DNA of 64,000 nucleotides from Flavobacteriales bacterium (GTDB lineage: Bacteria > Bacteroidota > Bacteroidia > Flavobacteriales_D > Crocinitomicaceae), in assembly GCA_947470515.1 (NCBI GenBank), contig CANITF010000004.1:1-64000 (forward strand), given 5' to 3'. The notes under the pieces were generated by a model that was not told the origin of the DNA, searched no databases, and saw nothing but the letters and a program-made list of their open reading frames with translations. The position numbers were made by a program, and so were the translations under genes. Positions 47,474-56,796 of the stretch are shown in pieces (position 1 is the first letter of the stretch; each line of letters begins with the position of its first letter).

Positions 47474-48073
47474 TCACTCATTCTCCGCAACGACTTCAGT
47501 TACTTCAGGTAAATGAGATTTTAATAAATTCTCTATTCCACCTTTCAATGTCATTGTTGAAGAAGGACAACCTGCACATGAACCGCGCATTACGACGGTT
47601 ACAACGCCGTTATCATAACCTCTGAAGTCAATTGCTCCACCATCGTTTTCAACTGCTGGACGTACATATTCATCCAACAAACTTTTGATTGCATCATCGT
47701 ATTCTGATGGCAAATATTCCTTTTTAGGTTTGTCTTCTGTTGCCTCAATTACTGTTTTAGGAGCTGGCATTTGAATCAAAACATCTTTGCCGTCAGTGAT
47801 CCATCCTTTGACAAATTCACGTAATTCCATTGAAATGAAATCCCAAGGAACGTTATCCGTTTTTGTAATTGTAATGAAATTCGCTGCCATGAAAACGTTC
47901 TTTACAAAAGGGAAATTAAATAACTCTTCAGCCATAGGAGAAAATCCTTTTGCATCTGTCATAGAAGAAAATTCTACTGAGTCTCCTGTAAGAAGTAAAT
48001 ATTTATTCGCGACAAATTTCATCGTCGACGGATTTGGTGTCATTTCTGCGTAAACTGTTACAGGTACATTCAT
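47474..48073 (-). CDS. nfuA: Nfu-type iron-sulfur scaffold/carrier protein
   Basis: 199 residues. The N-terminal Nfu_N domain (MTPNPSTMKFVANKYLL, ~10-95) is followed by a linker and a C-terminal NifU domain with C-A-G-C (CAGCPSSTMTLKGGIENLL, ~165-185). The two Cys coordinate a 4Fe-4S cluster between two subunits for delivery to target proteins. It is cytoplasmic and divergently arranged with the HYC_CC_PP gene, sharing an 89-bp intergenic region. Confidence 0.93.
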   Translation of the reverse strand: MNVPVTVYAEMTPNPSTMKFVANKYLLLTGDSVEFSSMTDAKGFSPMAEELFNFPFVKNVFMAANFITITKTDNVPWDFISMELREFVKGWITDGKDVLIQMPAPKTVIEATEDKPKKEYLPSEYDDAIKSLLDEYVRPAVENDGGAIDFRGYDNGVVTVVMRGSCAGCPSSTMTLKGGIENLLKSHLPEVTEVVAENE

Positions 48074-48150
48074 TTTGTTCTTTTTTACAAAATTAAGTTA
48101 AACTTCCAATAATCAATTGTTATTTGTTTTTAATAAAACAATTATTAGCT

Positions 48151-48158
48151 TATTTTTG
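48151..48158 (+). promoter_or_regulatory. -7 box TATTTTTG upstream of the metal cluster
   Basis: Exact TAnnTTTG match just before GTG 48163. The very short distance suggests the true start may be the in-frame GTG at 48181. Confidence 0.45.
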
Positions 48159-48162
48159 TTTT

Positions 48163-48588
48163 GTGAAATTTATACGATCAGTGATATTCATCTTATTAGT
48201 TGCCTTTACATTTATTGGAAATGTGGGGTTCAATGTTTTTACGCACACGTGTAAAAAAGATGGCGTTTTTCGTTCTTATTTTATTGAACAATCTGATCAT
48301 TGTGATGAACATCAGGAAGAATCTCTTCCACCCTGTTGTAAGAAAAAAGCAATTAAGGATGATAATTGCTGCAATGATGAGGTGGATGTTGTAAAAATTA
48401 ATCTTGATTTTTTTAATCAATACCAAGTTTCAATACACGGTGATTTTATACCAACTGAAGCAATTAATGTTGCCTTTGTAAAAGTTAATTCATCGCACTC
48501 AATTCATCAATTATCACATCATACGGATCCTCCTCCCAAACCGTGGGGTAAGGAAATCCTCATTTTACATCAAGTCTTTCGGATATAA
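48163..48588 (+). CDS. HYC_CC_PP family Cys-rich protein
   Basis: 141 residues from GTG 48163; TTG 48124 and GTG 48181 are alternatives, and no ATG is available. A hydrophobic N-terminal segment (VIFILLVAFTFIGNVGF) is followed by HTC, then a CC pair (LPPCCKKKA), another CC (DDNCCNDE), and near the C-terminus DPPPKPWG. This order H-x-C, CC, PP defines the Bacteroidota HYC_CC_PP family. The Cys pairs and the His-rich tail (HSIHQLSHHT) are suited to binding a soft metal. A TonB receptor and an HMA protein follow, so copper (or other metal) handling is inferred. Confidence 0.75.
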   Translation: MKFIRSVIFILLVAFTFIGNVGFNVFTHTCKKDGVFRSYFIEQSDHCDEHQEESLPPCCKKKAIKDDNCCNDEVDVVKINLDFFNQYQVSIHGDFIPTEAINVAFVKVNSSHSIHQLSHHTDPPPKPWGKEILILHQVFRI

Positions 48589-48629
48589 AATTTAATGCTT
48601 AACACTCGTTATTCATTAAATTAAAATAT

Positions 48630-50837
48630 ATGAAAAGTAAACTATTGGTTTTACTTTTTCTGTCAGTTGCATTAACCTCCTTTTCTCAGTTGAAAGGGGT
48701 TATTTTAGGCTCAAATGATTTAAAAAGAGAACCGCTCATTGGAGCAAAATTAAAATTATTAAACAGTAAAATTACCGCAGTAACAAACGAAGAAGGGATG
48801 TTTGAAATAATTCTTCCCAAAGAATTACCAGACACGTTAATTATTTCCGCATTTGGTTATAATTCAGACACACTAATTGTCGATAAAAAAGACAGGTATA
48901 TTTCATTAGAAATAACCTTGTTTTCTGATAAATTAATTCCAGAAGTTGTCATTCAAATGAAACGCGACACGCATTCAATTTCTCGTTTGAAAACGCTTCA
49001 TGTGGAAGAGTTGACTGCTGGTGAATTAAGAAAGGCTGCATGTTGCAATTTATCTGAATCCTTCGAAACAAATGCTTCAGTTGATGTGAATATCACGGAT
49101 GCTGTTTCAGGTGCCAAGAAAATTCAAATGATGGGTTTAGATGGAGTTTACACGCAAATTCAATTGGAAAATATCCCTTATTTACGTGGATTGGAAAGTT
49201 CTTTTGGATTAAATTCTGTCCCTGGAACTTGGATTGAGTCAATTCAAATTACAAAAGGAACTGGTAATGTTGTAAATGGATACGAATCAATGGCTGGATT
49301 GGTAAATCTAGAAGTGAAAAAGCCGCTGGAAATGGAAAAATTCTTTTTCAACTTCTACACCAATGCTTTCGGACGAGAAGAAATCAATTTAAATGCTGGA
49401 CACATTTTGAATGAAAAATGGAGCACCGGTTGGTTTGCGCATGCCTCAAGCATGTTTGGTGAAATGGATCGAAATAGTGACGGTTTTCGGGATACACCAA
49501 AAGGGAATAACCTTGCATTCATGAACCGATGGGCTTATCAAGGAAAAAAAATGGAAGCTCAATTTGGTGTCAATGCGTATTTAGACACAAAAAATGGAGG
49601 TCAAACAGGATTTAACCGAACAACTAACGACGGTAAATATGGGGTTCAAATTGACTCAAGGCATATTGATGTTTTTGCAAAAACAGGATTTTTTCTCAAA
49701 AAACCGCAAACATCAATTGGTGTTGTCTATAATTTCAAATATCAAACTGTTGACGCTAAATTTGGAATTAGAGAATTTTCTGGTGAAGAGAAACGCGGTT
49801 ATGTCAATGCCATTTATGATGGATATTTTGGAACAACAGATCATAAAATTAAAGCTGGAATAAGTGGCGTTTATATTGATATGAAACAACACCAAGATAC
49901 GTTGACTTCTGACCGAATTGAAATTGTTCCAGGTGTTTTTGGCGAATACACTTATACTGGAGCCCGTTTAACAACTGTATTAGGAGCGCGTTTGGATTAC
50001 CATAATTTATATGGGATTCAATTTTCCCCAAGATTACATGCAAAATATACTTTAACGGAAAAAACCGATTTGCGTTTTACTGCTGGAAAAGGATGGAGAG
50101 TGCCAAATTTCATGATCGACAATATTTCACTTTTAGCAAATTCAAAAACATGGGTTGTTCCACTGTCGTTAATGCCAGAAGTTTCATGGAATATTGGTGG
50201 TTCATTGGTGCAGGAGTTTAAATTGTTCGATAAAAAAGCGACCATCACACTTGATTATTATCACACGCTTTTTGTTAATCAATTAATTGTTGACCGTGAT
50301 TTTGATAATAATGCTGTCGTTTTTAAAAACTTGGAAGGAAGTTCTTATTCCAATAGTTTTCAAACAGAATTGAGCTTTTCGGTTATTAAGAATCTAGAAT
50401 TTCGTTTTGCGTATAAATTTTTGGATGTCAAAGCCGAATATGCAGGAATCATGCAACGACAAGTTATGATTCCAAGGCAACGTGGATTTTTTAATGTTGG
50501 TTATATCACGCGGGATAAACGATGGGAATACAATGCAACAATATCCGTTTTTGGAGAATCGAGATTACCAGGAATAACGCCAACTGATGGTGTTGAATAT
50601 AGCGAAGTTTATCCTATGATCAATGCCCAAATAACGCATGTATTTAAAAAGTGGGATTTTTATTTAGGAGGAGAAAATCTTTCCAATTTCAAACAAAAAA
50701 ATGCAATTATTGATGCTGAAAATCCTTTTGGTAGCAATTTTGATGCAACCCGTATTTGGGGACCAATAATGGGGATAAACGTATATGCCGGAGTGCGTTA
50801 TTCGCTTAAAAGAGGAAAGCCTCAAACACAGAATTAA
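48630..50837 (+). CDS. TonB-dependent receptor
   Basis: 735 residues with a signal peptide (LLFLSVALTSFSQ). A carboxypeptidase-regulatory-like domain (~20-100: IGAKLKLLNSKITAVTNEEG) is followed by the plug (GAKKIQMMGLDGVYTQIQLE, GLNSVPGTWIESIQITKG, NGYESMAGLVNLEVKKP) and a barrel to the C-terminus. An unusual Cys pair occurs just before the plug (RKAACCNLSESFETN, ~residue 140). Beside a Cys-rich protein and an HMA protein, uptake of a metal or metallophore is a reasonable hypothesis. It is 26 bp from the HMA gene, so cotranscribed. Confidence 0.88.
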   Translation: MKSKLLVLLFLSVALTSFSQLKGVILGSNDLKREPLIGAKLKLLNSKITAVTNEEGMFEIILPKELPDTLIISAFGYNSDTLIVDKKDRYISLEITLFSDKLIPEVVIQMKRDTHSISRLKTLHVEELTAGELRKAACCNLSESFETNASVDVNITDAVSGAKKIQMMGLDGVYTQIQLENIPYLRGLESSFGLNSVPGTWIESIQITKGTGNVVNGYESMAGLVNLEVKKPLEMEKFFFNFYTNAFGREEINLNAGHILNEKWSTGWFAHASSMFGEMDRNSDGFRDTPKGNNLAFMNRWAYQGKKMEAQFGVNAYLDTKNGGQTGFNRTTNDGKYGVQIDSRHIDVFAKTGFFLKKPQTSIGVVYNFKYQTVDAKFGIREFSGEEKRGYVNAIYDGYFGTTDHKIKAGISGVYIDMKQHQDTLTSDRIEIVPGVFGEYTYTGARLTTVLGARLDYHNLYGIQFSPRLHAKYTLTEKTDLRFTAGKGWRVPNFMIDNISLLANSKTWVVPLSLMPEVSWNIGGSLVQEFKLFDKKATITLDYYHTLFVNQLIVDRDFDNNAVVFKNLEGSSYSNSFQTELSFSVIKNLEFRFAYKFLDVKAEYAGIMQRQVMIPRQRGFFNVGYITRDKRWEYNATISVFGESRLPGITPTDGVEYSEVYPMINAQITHVFKKWDFYLGGENLSNFKQKNAIIDAENPFGSNFDATRIWGPIMGINVYAGVRYSLKRGKPQTQN

Positions 50838-50863
50838 TTAAATAATAAACTAAAACAAATAAA

Positions 50864-51214
50864 ATGAAAAAGTACCTAATTGTATTAATCGGAATGTTCA
50901 TCATGAACAGTGCTGTTGCACAAGATAAAAAAGCCAAATACCAAACAGTCGTAATTCAAACATCTGCTGAATGTGGAGATTGTAAAGGTCGAATAGAAGA
51001 TGGACTGAATTATACCAAAGGAGTAAAATTTGCTGAACTAGACCTTGAGACAAAGAAAGTAACAGTTAAATTTTCTCCTAAGAAGATTAGTTTATTGCAA
51101 GTGAAAGAAAAAATTAACGCAATAGGTTACGATGCTGATGAGTTGAAAGCAAAAAGTGAAATAGTTAAAAAATTGCCACTTTGCTGCCAACCAAGAGGAA
51201 TGAAGAAACAGTAA
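50864..51214 (+). CDS. Exported heavy-metal-associated (HMA) domain protein
   Basis: 116 residues with a signal peptide (VLIGMFIMNSAVAQ). The HMA fold reads TVVIQTSAECGDCKGRIEDG (metal-binding CGDC, ~40-43), then VKFAELDLETKKVTVKF, and LLQVKEKINAIGYDADELK. A C-terminal CCQP adds two more Cys. Periplasmic HMA proteins bind Cu(I) or similar ions. Being the last gene after HYC_CC_PP and the TonB receptor, it may take metal from the receptor (inference). Confidence 0.85.
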   Translation: MKKYLIVLIGMFIMNSAVAQDKKAKYQTVVIQTSAECGDCKGRIEDGLNYTKGVKFAELDLETKKVTVKFSPKKISLLQVKEKINAIGYDADELKAKSEIVKKLPLCCQPRGMKKQ

Positions 51215-51286
51215 TTGAATGTGATAAATTTGTGTGATTTCTTGCGCTTAATTGATTTTTCATTTTCTGTTCCAATCTTTTTTTAC

Positions 51287-51294
51287 TAATTTTG
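51287..51294 (+). promoter_or_regulatory. metK -7 box TAATTTTG
   Basis: Exact TAnnTTTG match, 26 bp before the metK ATG. No SAM riboswitch fold was recognised in the ~25-nt leader. Confidence 0.55.
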
Positions 51295-51320
51295 CACCTC
51301 TATAATTTAAAGAAAATAAA

Positions 51321-52601
51321 ATGTCATATTTATTTACATCAGAGTCAGTTTCAGAAGGTCATCCTGACAAAGTTTCTGACCAAATTTCAGATGCTTTAAT
51401 TGACAACTTCATGGCCTTTGATCCAGAATCAAAAGTGGCTTGTGAGACGTTGGTTACTACAGGATTGGTTGTTTTGGCTGGAGAAATCAAAACTACAACA
51501 TATCTAGATGTTCAATCAATTGCTCGTGAGACGATTAGAAAAATTGGTTATACGAAGTCTGAATATATGTTTGATGCAAATTCTTGTGGAATCATTTCGG
51601 CTTTGCATGATCAATCTGAAGATATCAATCAAGGAGTTGACCGTGCAGTTGCGAACAATGATTTTGAATCAAAAGCAAATGCTCAAGGTGCAGGTGACCA
51701 AGGAATGATGTTTGGTTATGCGACTATTGAAACAGATAACTACATGCCATTAGCGTTAGATTTAGCGCACAAAATCTTGGAAGAGCTTTCTTACGTTCGC
51801 AACAATGAATTAGAATTGATTCCTTATTTACGTCCTGATGCTAAGTCGCAAGTAACAATCGAATATTCTGATGATAATGTTCCTCAACGCATCGACACAA
51901 TTGTTGTTTCAACACAACACGATGATTTTGCGCCTGAAGCAGAAATGTTAGCAAAAATTAAAGCGGATATCATTTCTATCGTTATCCCACGTGTGAAAGC
52001 GAAATTGAAACCAGAATTACAAGGATTGTTTAACGACCAAATTACATATCACATTAATCCAACGGGGAAATTTGTTATCGGTGGACCTCACGGAGATACA
52101 GGATTAACTGGTCGTAAGATTATTGTTGATACATATGGTGGAAAAGGAGCTCACGGTGGTGGTGCATTCTCTGGAAAAGATCCATCAAAAGTTGACCGTT
52201 CTGCTGCTTATGCGACACGTCACATTGCGAAAAACTTGGTTGCTGCAGGATTGTGTGATGAGGTTTTAGTTCAAGTTTCTTATGCAATTGGTGTTGCTAA
52301 ACCATGTGGTTTGTTCATCAATACTTATGGAACTGGGAAAGTGGATATGACAGATGGTGAATTAGCAAAGAAAGTGGAAGCTATTTTTGATATGCGTCCA
52401 TATGCAATTGAGCAACGTTTGAAATTGCGTAACCCTATTTATTCTGAAACGGCTGCTTATGGTCACATGGGACGTAAAAACGAAGTTGTTACAAAATCAT
52501 TTAAATCACCAGACGGAAAAGTGAAAACAATGGATGTTGAGTTATTTACATGGGAAAAATTAGATTTCGTAGATAAAGTTAAAGCTGTTTTTGGCCTTTA
52601 A
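51321..52601 (+). CDS. metK: S-adenosylmethionine synthetase
   Basis: 426 residues, slightly longer than E. coli MetK (384). N-terminal ATP-site [27 protein letters not shown] (the P-loop-like signature), [20 protein letters not shown] and the [23 protein letters not shown] block (in parts: [22 protein letters not shown]) are all present. It makes SAM from ATP and methionine in the cytoplasm. It stands alone between a promoter at 51287 and a strong terminator. Confidence 0.97.
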   Translation: MSYLFTSESVSEGHPDKVSDQISDALIDNFMAFDPESKVACETLVTTGLVVLAGEIKTTTYLDVQSIARETIRKIGYTKSEYMFDANSCGIISALHDQSEDINQGVDRAVANNDFESKANAQGAGDQGMMFGYATIETDNYMPLALDLAHKILEELSYVRNNELELIPYLRPDAKSQVTIEYSDDNVPQRIDTIVVSTQHDDFAPEAEMLAKIKADIISIVIPRVKAKLKPELQGLFNDQITYHINPTGKFVIGGPHGDTGLTGRKIIVDTYGGKGAHGGGAFSGKDPSKVDRSAAYATRHIAKNLVAAGLCDEVLVQVSYAIGVAKPCGLFINTYGTGKVDMTDGELAKKVEAIFDMRPYAIEQRLKLRNPIYSETAAYGHMGRKNEVVTKSFKSPDGKVKTMDVELFTWEKLDFVDKVKAVFGL

Positions 52602-52622
52602 TTTTCAGTATAAAAAATTACT

Positions 52623-52655
52623 AAAAATCCTGCTTCAAAAAAGCAGGATTTTTTT
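52623..52655 (+). terminator. Rho-independent terminator of metK
   Basis: A 13-bp stem AAAAATCCTGCTT/AAGCAGGATTTTT (52623-52635, 52641-52653) with a 5-nt loop runs into a T tract. Confidence 0.9.
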
Positions 52656-52754
52656 GTGGCAGTAAATCGAACACTAAAAACAACTGATTACCGTTTATCA
52701 TTCTTTTGAAGTTATGAATTTGGACTTTATTAAATTTAATCTAAAATATATTCT

Positions 52755-53498
52755 ATGAAAAAAATAACTCTTTTAACTGCATTCATTGGATTTGCAATTT
52801 GTTCATTTGCTCAATCAGCTGATGAAATCGTTTCAAAATATTTTGAAAACATTGGTGGCTTAGATAAAATCAACGCTATTGTTAGTGTTCAAATGAAAGC
52901 AAAAGTAGATTATGGAGGAATGAGCATTCCAATTGACATGGTTAATTTGAAAGATGGTAAGATGATGATGAAGATCAATTTTCAAGGGAAAGAGATTACT
53001 CAAATGGCATTTGATGGAGAAACATCTTGGAGCACAAATTTCATGACAATGAAAGCTGAGAAAGATGATTCAGAAAATACAGAAAATGTAAAAAGAGCAA
53101 GTTCAGATTTTATTTCACCTTTCGTTAATTATAAAGACAAAGGTTATTCAGTTGAATTATTGCCAAATGAGACAATTGAAGGTGTTGAATGTTTCAAAAT
53201 AAAATTGACAAAAAAGACAATCCTTTCAGAAGAAAAGGAGATCCCAAATATCGAATACTATTATTTCGATAAAGAAAATTATGTTCCAATCGTAGTTGAA
53301 CAAGAAATCCCATCTGGTGAAATGAAAGGTCAGATTTCACAAACCCTATATTCCGATTATCAAGAGGTGGATGGATTAATGTTTGCATTTTCGATGACTC
53401 AGAAATTAAAAGATGGTCAGGGACAAACTATTGTTTTTGAATCAATAGCGTTAAATAATAAATTTGAAAATTCAATTTTTAAATTCCCAGGAGAATAA
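52755..53498 (+). CDS. LolA-like outer-membrane lipoprotein-sorting family protein
   Basis: 247 residues with a signal peptide (ITLLTAFIGFAICSFAQ). The body has the LolA-fold pattern of Bacteroidota 'lipoprotein-sorting' relatives: ADEIVSKYFENIGGLDKINA, MAFDGETSWSTN, and GVECFKIKLTKK, with a Tyr-rich strand (NIEYYYFDKENY). It lacks a lipobox, so it is soluble in the periplasm. It is 27 bp before the propeller protein, so probably cotranscribed. True lipoprotein transport is not shown; some relatives act only as peptidase partners. Confidence 0.75.
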   Translation: MKKITLLTAFIGFAICSFAQSADEIVSKYFENIGGLDKINAIVSVQMKAKVDYGGMSIPIDMVNLKDGKMMMKINFQGKEITQMAFDGETSWSTNFMTMKAEKDDSENTENVKRASSDFISPFVNYKDKGYSVELLPNETIEGVECFKIKLTKKTILSEEKEIPNIEYYYFDKENYVPIVVEQEIPSGEMKGQISQTLYSDYQEVDGLMFAFSMTQKLKDGQGQTIVFESIALNNKFENSIFKFPGE

Positions 53499-53525
53499 AA
53501 TCACATATTGGATATTCTATAATTT

Positions 53526-56500
53526 ATGAAAAAAAATCTTTGTGCTTTCGTATTACTTTTTGTTGTTTCAATTAGTTCTGCTCAAGAAATTATAAAAATT
53601 GAAGGGAAAGAACTTTTCGGAGACCTCAAGGCCCGTCAAATTGGCCCTGCTTTAATGAGTGGACGTGTTTCCGACATTGAAGGACATCCGTCTAATTCTC
53701 GAACAATTTATATTGGTACAGCCGGTGGAGGTGTATGGAGATCTCAAGATGGAGGGGTAATTTTCAATTCAATATTTGATGAACATTGTCAATCAATTGG
53801 TGCTGTAGCGGTTGATCCTAACGATCCAGATAACTCATTGTGGGTTGGTACAGGAGAAGTTTGGACGCGAAACAGTGTTTCAATTGGGGACGGAATCTAC
53901 AAAACGAATGACGGTGGAAAGAACTGGCAAAAAATGGGTCTCGAAAAGACTGAAAGAATTAGTGCTGTTGAAATTCATCCGAAAGACAAAAACACTGTTT
54001 ATGTTGGAGCAATGGGAGCATTGTGGGGAGATAATGAAGATAGAGGTGTCTTTAAAACAATTGATGGAGGAAAGACTTGGACGAAAGTTTTGTATTTAAA
54101 TGCTTTTACAGGTTGTTCGGATCTAGTAATGGATCCAACTAATCCAGAAATACTTTATGCATCATTTTGGGAATATAGAAGAACAGCTTGGTCTTTTAAT
54201 TCTGGTGGATTGAATAGTTCCTTACACAAAAGTATCGATGGAGGAAAAACATGGGTGAAAATTCACACTGGTTTTCCAAAAGGAGTTTTAGGTAGAATTG
54301 CTGTTACTGTAGCTCCTTCAAATCCTTCGATTCTTTATGCTGTTGTTGAAGCAGAAAAAGATACTGAAAAAGGATTGTACCGTTCAGATGATGCTGGTGT
54401 TACTTGGAAACATTTAAATGGTGATTTTGGATTAACCGTTCGTCCATTTTATTTTTCACGAATTGTTGTGGACCCAAAAGATCCTAATACTGTTGTGAAG
54501 GCAGGTTTGTCAGGTTCAATTAGTCATGATGGTGGTAAGACCTTTAAAGGTCTTGGTATGATGCACTCAGACATTCATGATATATGGTTTGATGTGAAGG
54601 ATTCAGACAAAATGTTTGTGGCAACTGATGGTGGGTTGTATCGATCTTTGAATGGTGGAACGACAATGGAAATCATCGAAAATTTGCCGATTTGTATGTT
54701 CTATCATGTAAGTGTTGACAATCAAACGCCGTATAATATTTACGGAGGATTACAAGATAATGGATCTTGGTTCGGTCCATCGGCTAGTCCTGGAGGAATT
54801 GAAGCGCGTGATTGGGAATCAATCGGTTATGGTGATGGTTTTAGAGTTTATCCCCATCCTACAAATCCAAAAATCATGTATTCTGAAATGCAAGGAGCTG
54901 AAGGAGTTTGGAGATATGACAGCGAGAAAAAGCAAGTAAAAACAGTTAAACCTTTTCCTGTAACAGGGGATCCAAAATACCGTTTCAACTGGAATGCTGC
55001 TATAACAACAAGCCAGCATCAACCGGATCGTTTATATATTGGAAGTCAGTTTCTTCACAAGTCGGACGACATGGGAAATAATTGGAAGAAAATGTCACCA
55101 GATCTAACAACAAACAATCCTGCGAAACAACAACAAGTTCAATCAGGAGGTTTGTCTGCAGACAATTCAGGTGCAGAAAATCATTGTACAATTTTCACAA
55201 TCGCGGAATCACCGTTAGATGAAAATATTATTTGGATTGGAACGGATGATGGTAATGTGCAGCTCACAAAAGACGGTGGAAAGACGTGGTCTAATTTAAC
55301 ACTGAACATCAAAGGACTTCCTGTCAACACATGGTGTTACCATATTGAAGCAAGTTCATTTGATAAAGCAACGGCATACGCTGTTTTTGATGGCCATACT
55401 AAAAATGATAAAAACGCTTATGTTTATAAAACGATGGACAATGGACTTACTTGGAAATCTATTGTAACTGCCGATATCACAAGCTTTGCACGAAATATTC
55501 AGGAGGATTATAAAAATCCGAATTTGCTTTTCCTTGGGACGGAATTAGGTTTGTTTATTACCATTGATGGTGGATTAAGCTGGTCTAAATTTACGAATGG
55601 AGTTCCTGCTGCTGCGGTTCATTATATTGAATTGCACCCAAAGACGAATGATTTGATATTGGGAACACATGGTCGCGGAATCATAATCATTGATGACATT
55701 AGTCCTTTGCGCGAATTGAATGCTGAAGTATTGGCTAAACCGCTTTATTTTTTCCCATCCAAAACATATGAAATGGATGAGACAAGTACATTTGGAGGAG
55801 CAAGTAGTGAAACCCAATTCATAGGTTCAAATCCATCTTCATCGGCACAAATTAAATATTACTTATCTAAAAGACATACGTTTGGAAAAATGAGTCTGGA
55901 TATTTATGATAGCAATGACAAGTGGATCACAACAATTTCACCAGGAAAACAAAAAGGAATCAACATTGTGGAGTGGGGATGCAATTCAATGGCACCAAAA
56001 GTTGCTGCAGGAAAGACAATTGCTGGAAGCGCAATGTTTTCACCTCGTGTTCCAGCTGGAAAATATAAGGTTGTCATTACAAAAGGGTCAGAGAAATTTG
56101 AAAGTTCTCTAGAATTGAAATATCCTACAAATACTGTTTTCACTCCTGAGGAAAGAAAACTTCAAGAAGCTACAACAAAAACGTTGTATGACATGACAGA
56201 AGAGTTGGCTTACGTGGTTTACGAAATGGATGAGTACATTCTTCATTCGGAGAAAGTAATGAAGGAAAATGCAAGTTTAAAAAAGCAAGCATTGAAACTA
56301 AATACGGATCTGAATGCATTAAAGGATGTTTTAGTTGTAACCAAAGGTGATAATTATGTTGGTGCAGGTGAGCCTCAATTGAGAGAAAAAATTGGGGATC
56401 TATACAGCACAATTGGATCTTATTATGGTGTCCCTTCAGTTTCTCAATTGGAAACAATGAAAATGTTACAAGATAAACTAGCTGATGGGAAAAAGAAATT

Positions 56501-56609
56501 TCAACTTATAAAAGATGCCCAAATTGGCAAATACAAAGTAGCAACTGAAAAAGCAGGTATTACTTATGTTGTATTGAAGTCGTTTGAAGAATTTGTAAAG
56601 AAAAATTAA
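53526..56609 (+). CDS. Secreted sortilin/BNR-type beta-propeller protein
   Basis: 1027 residues with a signal peptide (VLLFVVSISSAQ). Residues ~40-700 hold repeated Asp-boxes of BNR/sortilin propellers: SQDGGV, NDGGKNW, DGGKTW (three times), DAGVTW. The last ~300 residues are partly helical (EERKLQEATTKTLYDMTEEL, near residue 880). There is no T9SS tail, so it is probably periplasmic. Similar proteins in Bacteroidota are annotated as glycosyl hydrolases, but no catalytic residue can be pointed to here. Function remains open. Confidence 0.85.
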   Translation: MKKNLCAFVLLFVVSISSAQEIIKIEGKELFGDLKARQIGPALMSGRVSDIEGHPSNSRTIYIGTAGGGVWRSQDGGVIFNSIFDEHCQSIGAVAVDPNDPDNSLWVGTGEVWTRNSVSIGDGIYKTNDGGKNWQKMGLEKTERISAVEIHPKDKNTVYVGAMGALWGDNEDRGVFKTIDGGKTWTKVLYLNAFTGCSDLVMDPTNPEILYASFWEYRRTAWSFNSGGLNSSLHKSIDGGKTWVKIHTGFPKGVLGRIAVTVAPSNPSILYAVVEAEKDTEKGLYRSDDAGVTWKHLNGDFGLTVRPFYFSRIVVDPKDPNTVVKAGLSGSISHDGGKTFKGLGMMHSDIHDIWFDVKDSDKMFVATDGGLYRSLNGGTTMEIIENLPICMFYHVSVDNQTPYNIYGGLQDNGSWFGPSASPGGIEARDWESIGYGDGFRVYPHPTNPKIMYSEMQGAEGVWRYDSEKKQVKTVKPFPVTGDPKYRFNWNAAITTSQHQPDRLYIGSQFLHKSDDMGNNWKKMSPDLTTNNPAKQQQVQSGGLSADNSGAENHCTIFTIAESPLDENIIWIGTDDGNVQLTKDGGKTWSNLTLNIKGLPVNTWCYHIEASSFDKATAYAVFDGHTKNDKNAYVYKTMDNGLTWKSIVTADITSFARNIQEDYKNPNLLFLGTELGLFITIDGGLSWSKFTNGVPAAAVHYIELHPKTNDLILGTHGRGIIIIDDISPLRELNAEVLAKPLYFFPSKTYEMDETSTFGGASSETQFIGSNPSSSAQIKYYLSKRHTFGKMSLDIYDSNDKWITTISPGKQKGINIVEWGCNSMAPKVAAGKTIAGSAMFSPRVPAGKYKVVITKGSEKFESSLELKYPTNTVFTPEERKLQEATTKTLYDMTEELAYVVYEMDEYILHSEKVMKENASLKKQALKLNTDLNALKDVLVVTKGDNYVGAGEPQLREKIGDLYSTIGSYYGVPSVSQLETMKMLQDKLADGKKKFQLIKDAQIGKYKVATEKAGITYVVLKSFEEFVKKN

Positions 56610-56628
56610 TTGAAATTTTTATAAATAG

Positions 56629-56653
56629 AAAGGCTCCAAATGGAGCCTTTTTT
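56629..56653 (+). terminator. Rho-independent terminator after the propeller gene
   Basis: 9-bp stem AAAGGCTCC/GGAGCCTTT (56629-56637, 56642-56650) with a 4-nt loop, then TTTA. Confidence 0.9.
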
Positions 56654-56724
56654 ATGGTGTTAATTTGATAAATTTTTGAATTATCCAATAAATCAATTAC
56701 ATTAGCTGATAACTGTAACCACTT

Positions 56725-56796
56725 ATGATTAATAAAATTCCAATATTAGTGCTATGTTTCATTGTTTCATTGTTTCATTGTTTCATTGTTTCATAA
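56725..56796 (+). other. Out-of-frame signal-peptide leader of the subtilase
   Basis: ATG 56725 opens 23 codons (begins MINKIPILVLCFIVSLFH), a classic signal peptide with one early Lys and a hydrophobic core, then TAA 56794. The core is written by the 8-bp repeats. It is in a different frame (1) from the protease (2), so as sequenced it makes only a short peptide. Confidence 0.75.
56756..56794 (+). repeat. 8-bp simple repeat (GTTTCATT x4.9), candidate phase-variation tract
   Basis: GTTTCATT occurs at 56756, 56764, 56772 and 56780, with GTTTCAT at 56788. Because 8 is not a multiple of 3, each unit gained or lost shifts the reading frame. All three frames are open through the tract. With three or six copies the ATG at 56725 joins the protease frame. 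Confidence 0.95.

Noticed and set aside
47150-47512. Ser/Arg-rich open frame on the + strand
   Set aside because: It lies across the GLPGLI gene in another frame, has no start context and ends in the hairpin spacer.
51215-51320. SAM riboswitch upstream of metK
   Set aside because: The spacer is short and AT-rich, and the leader after the -7 box is about 25 nt, too small for a known SAM aptamer.
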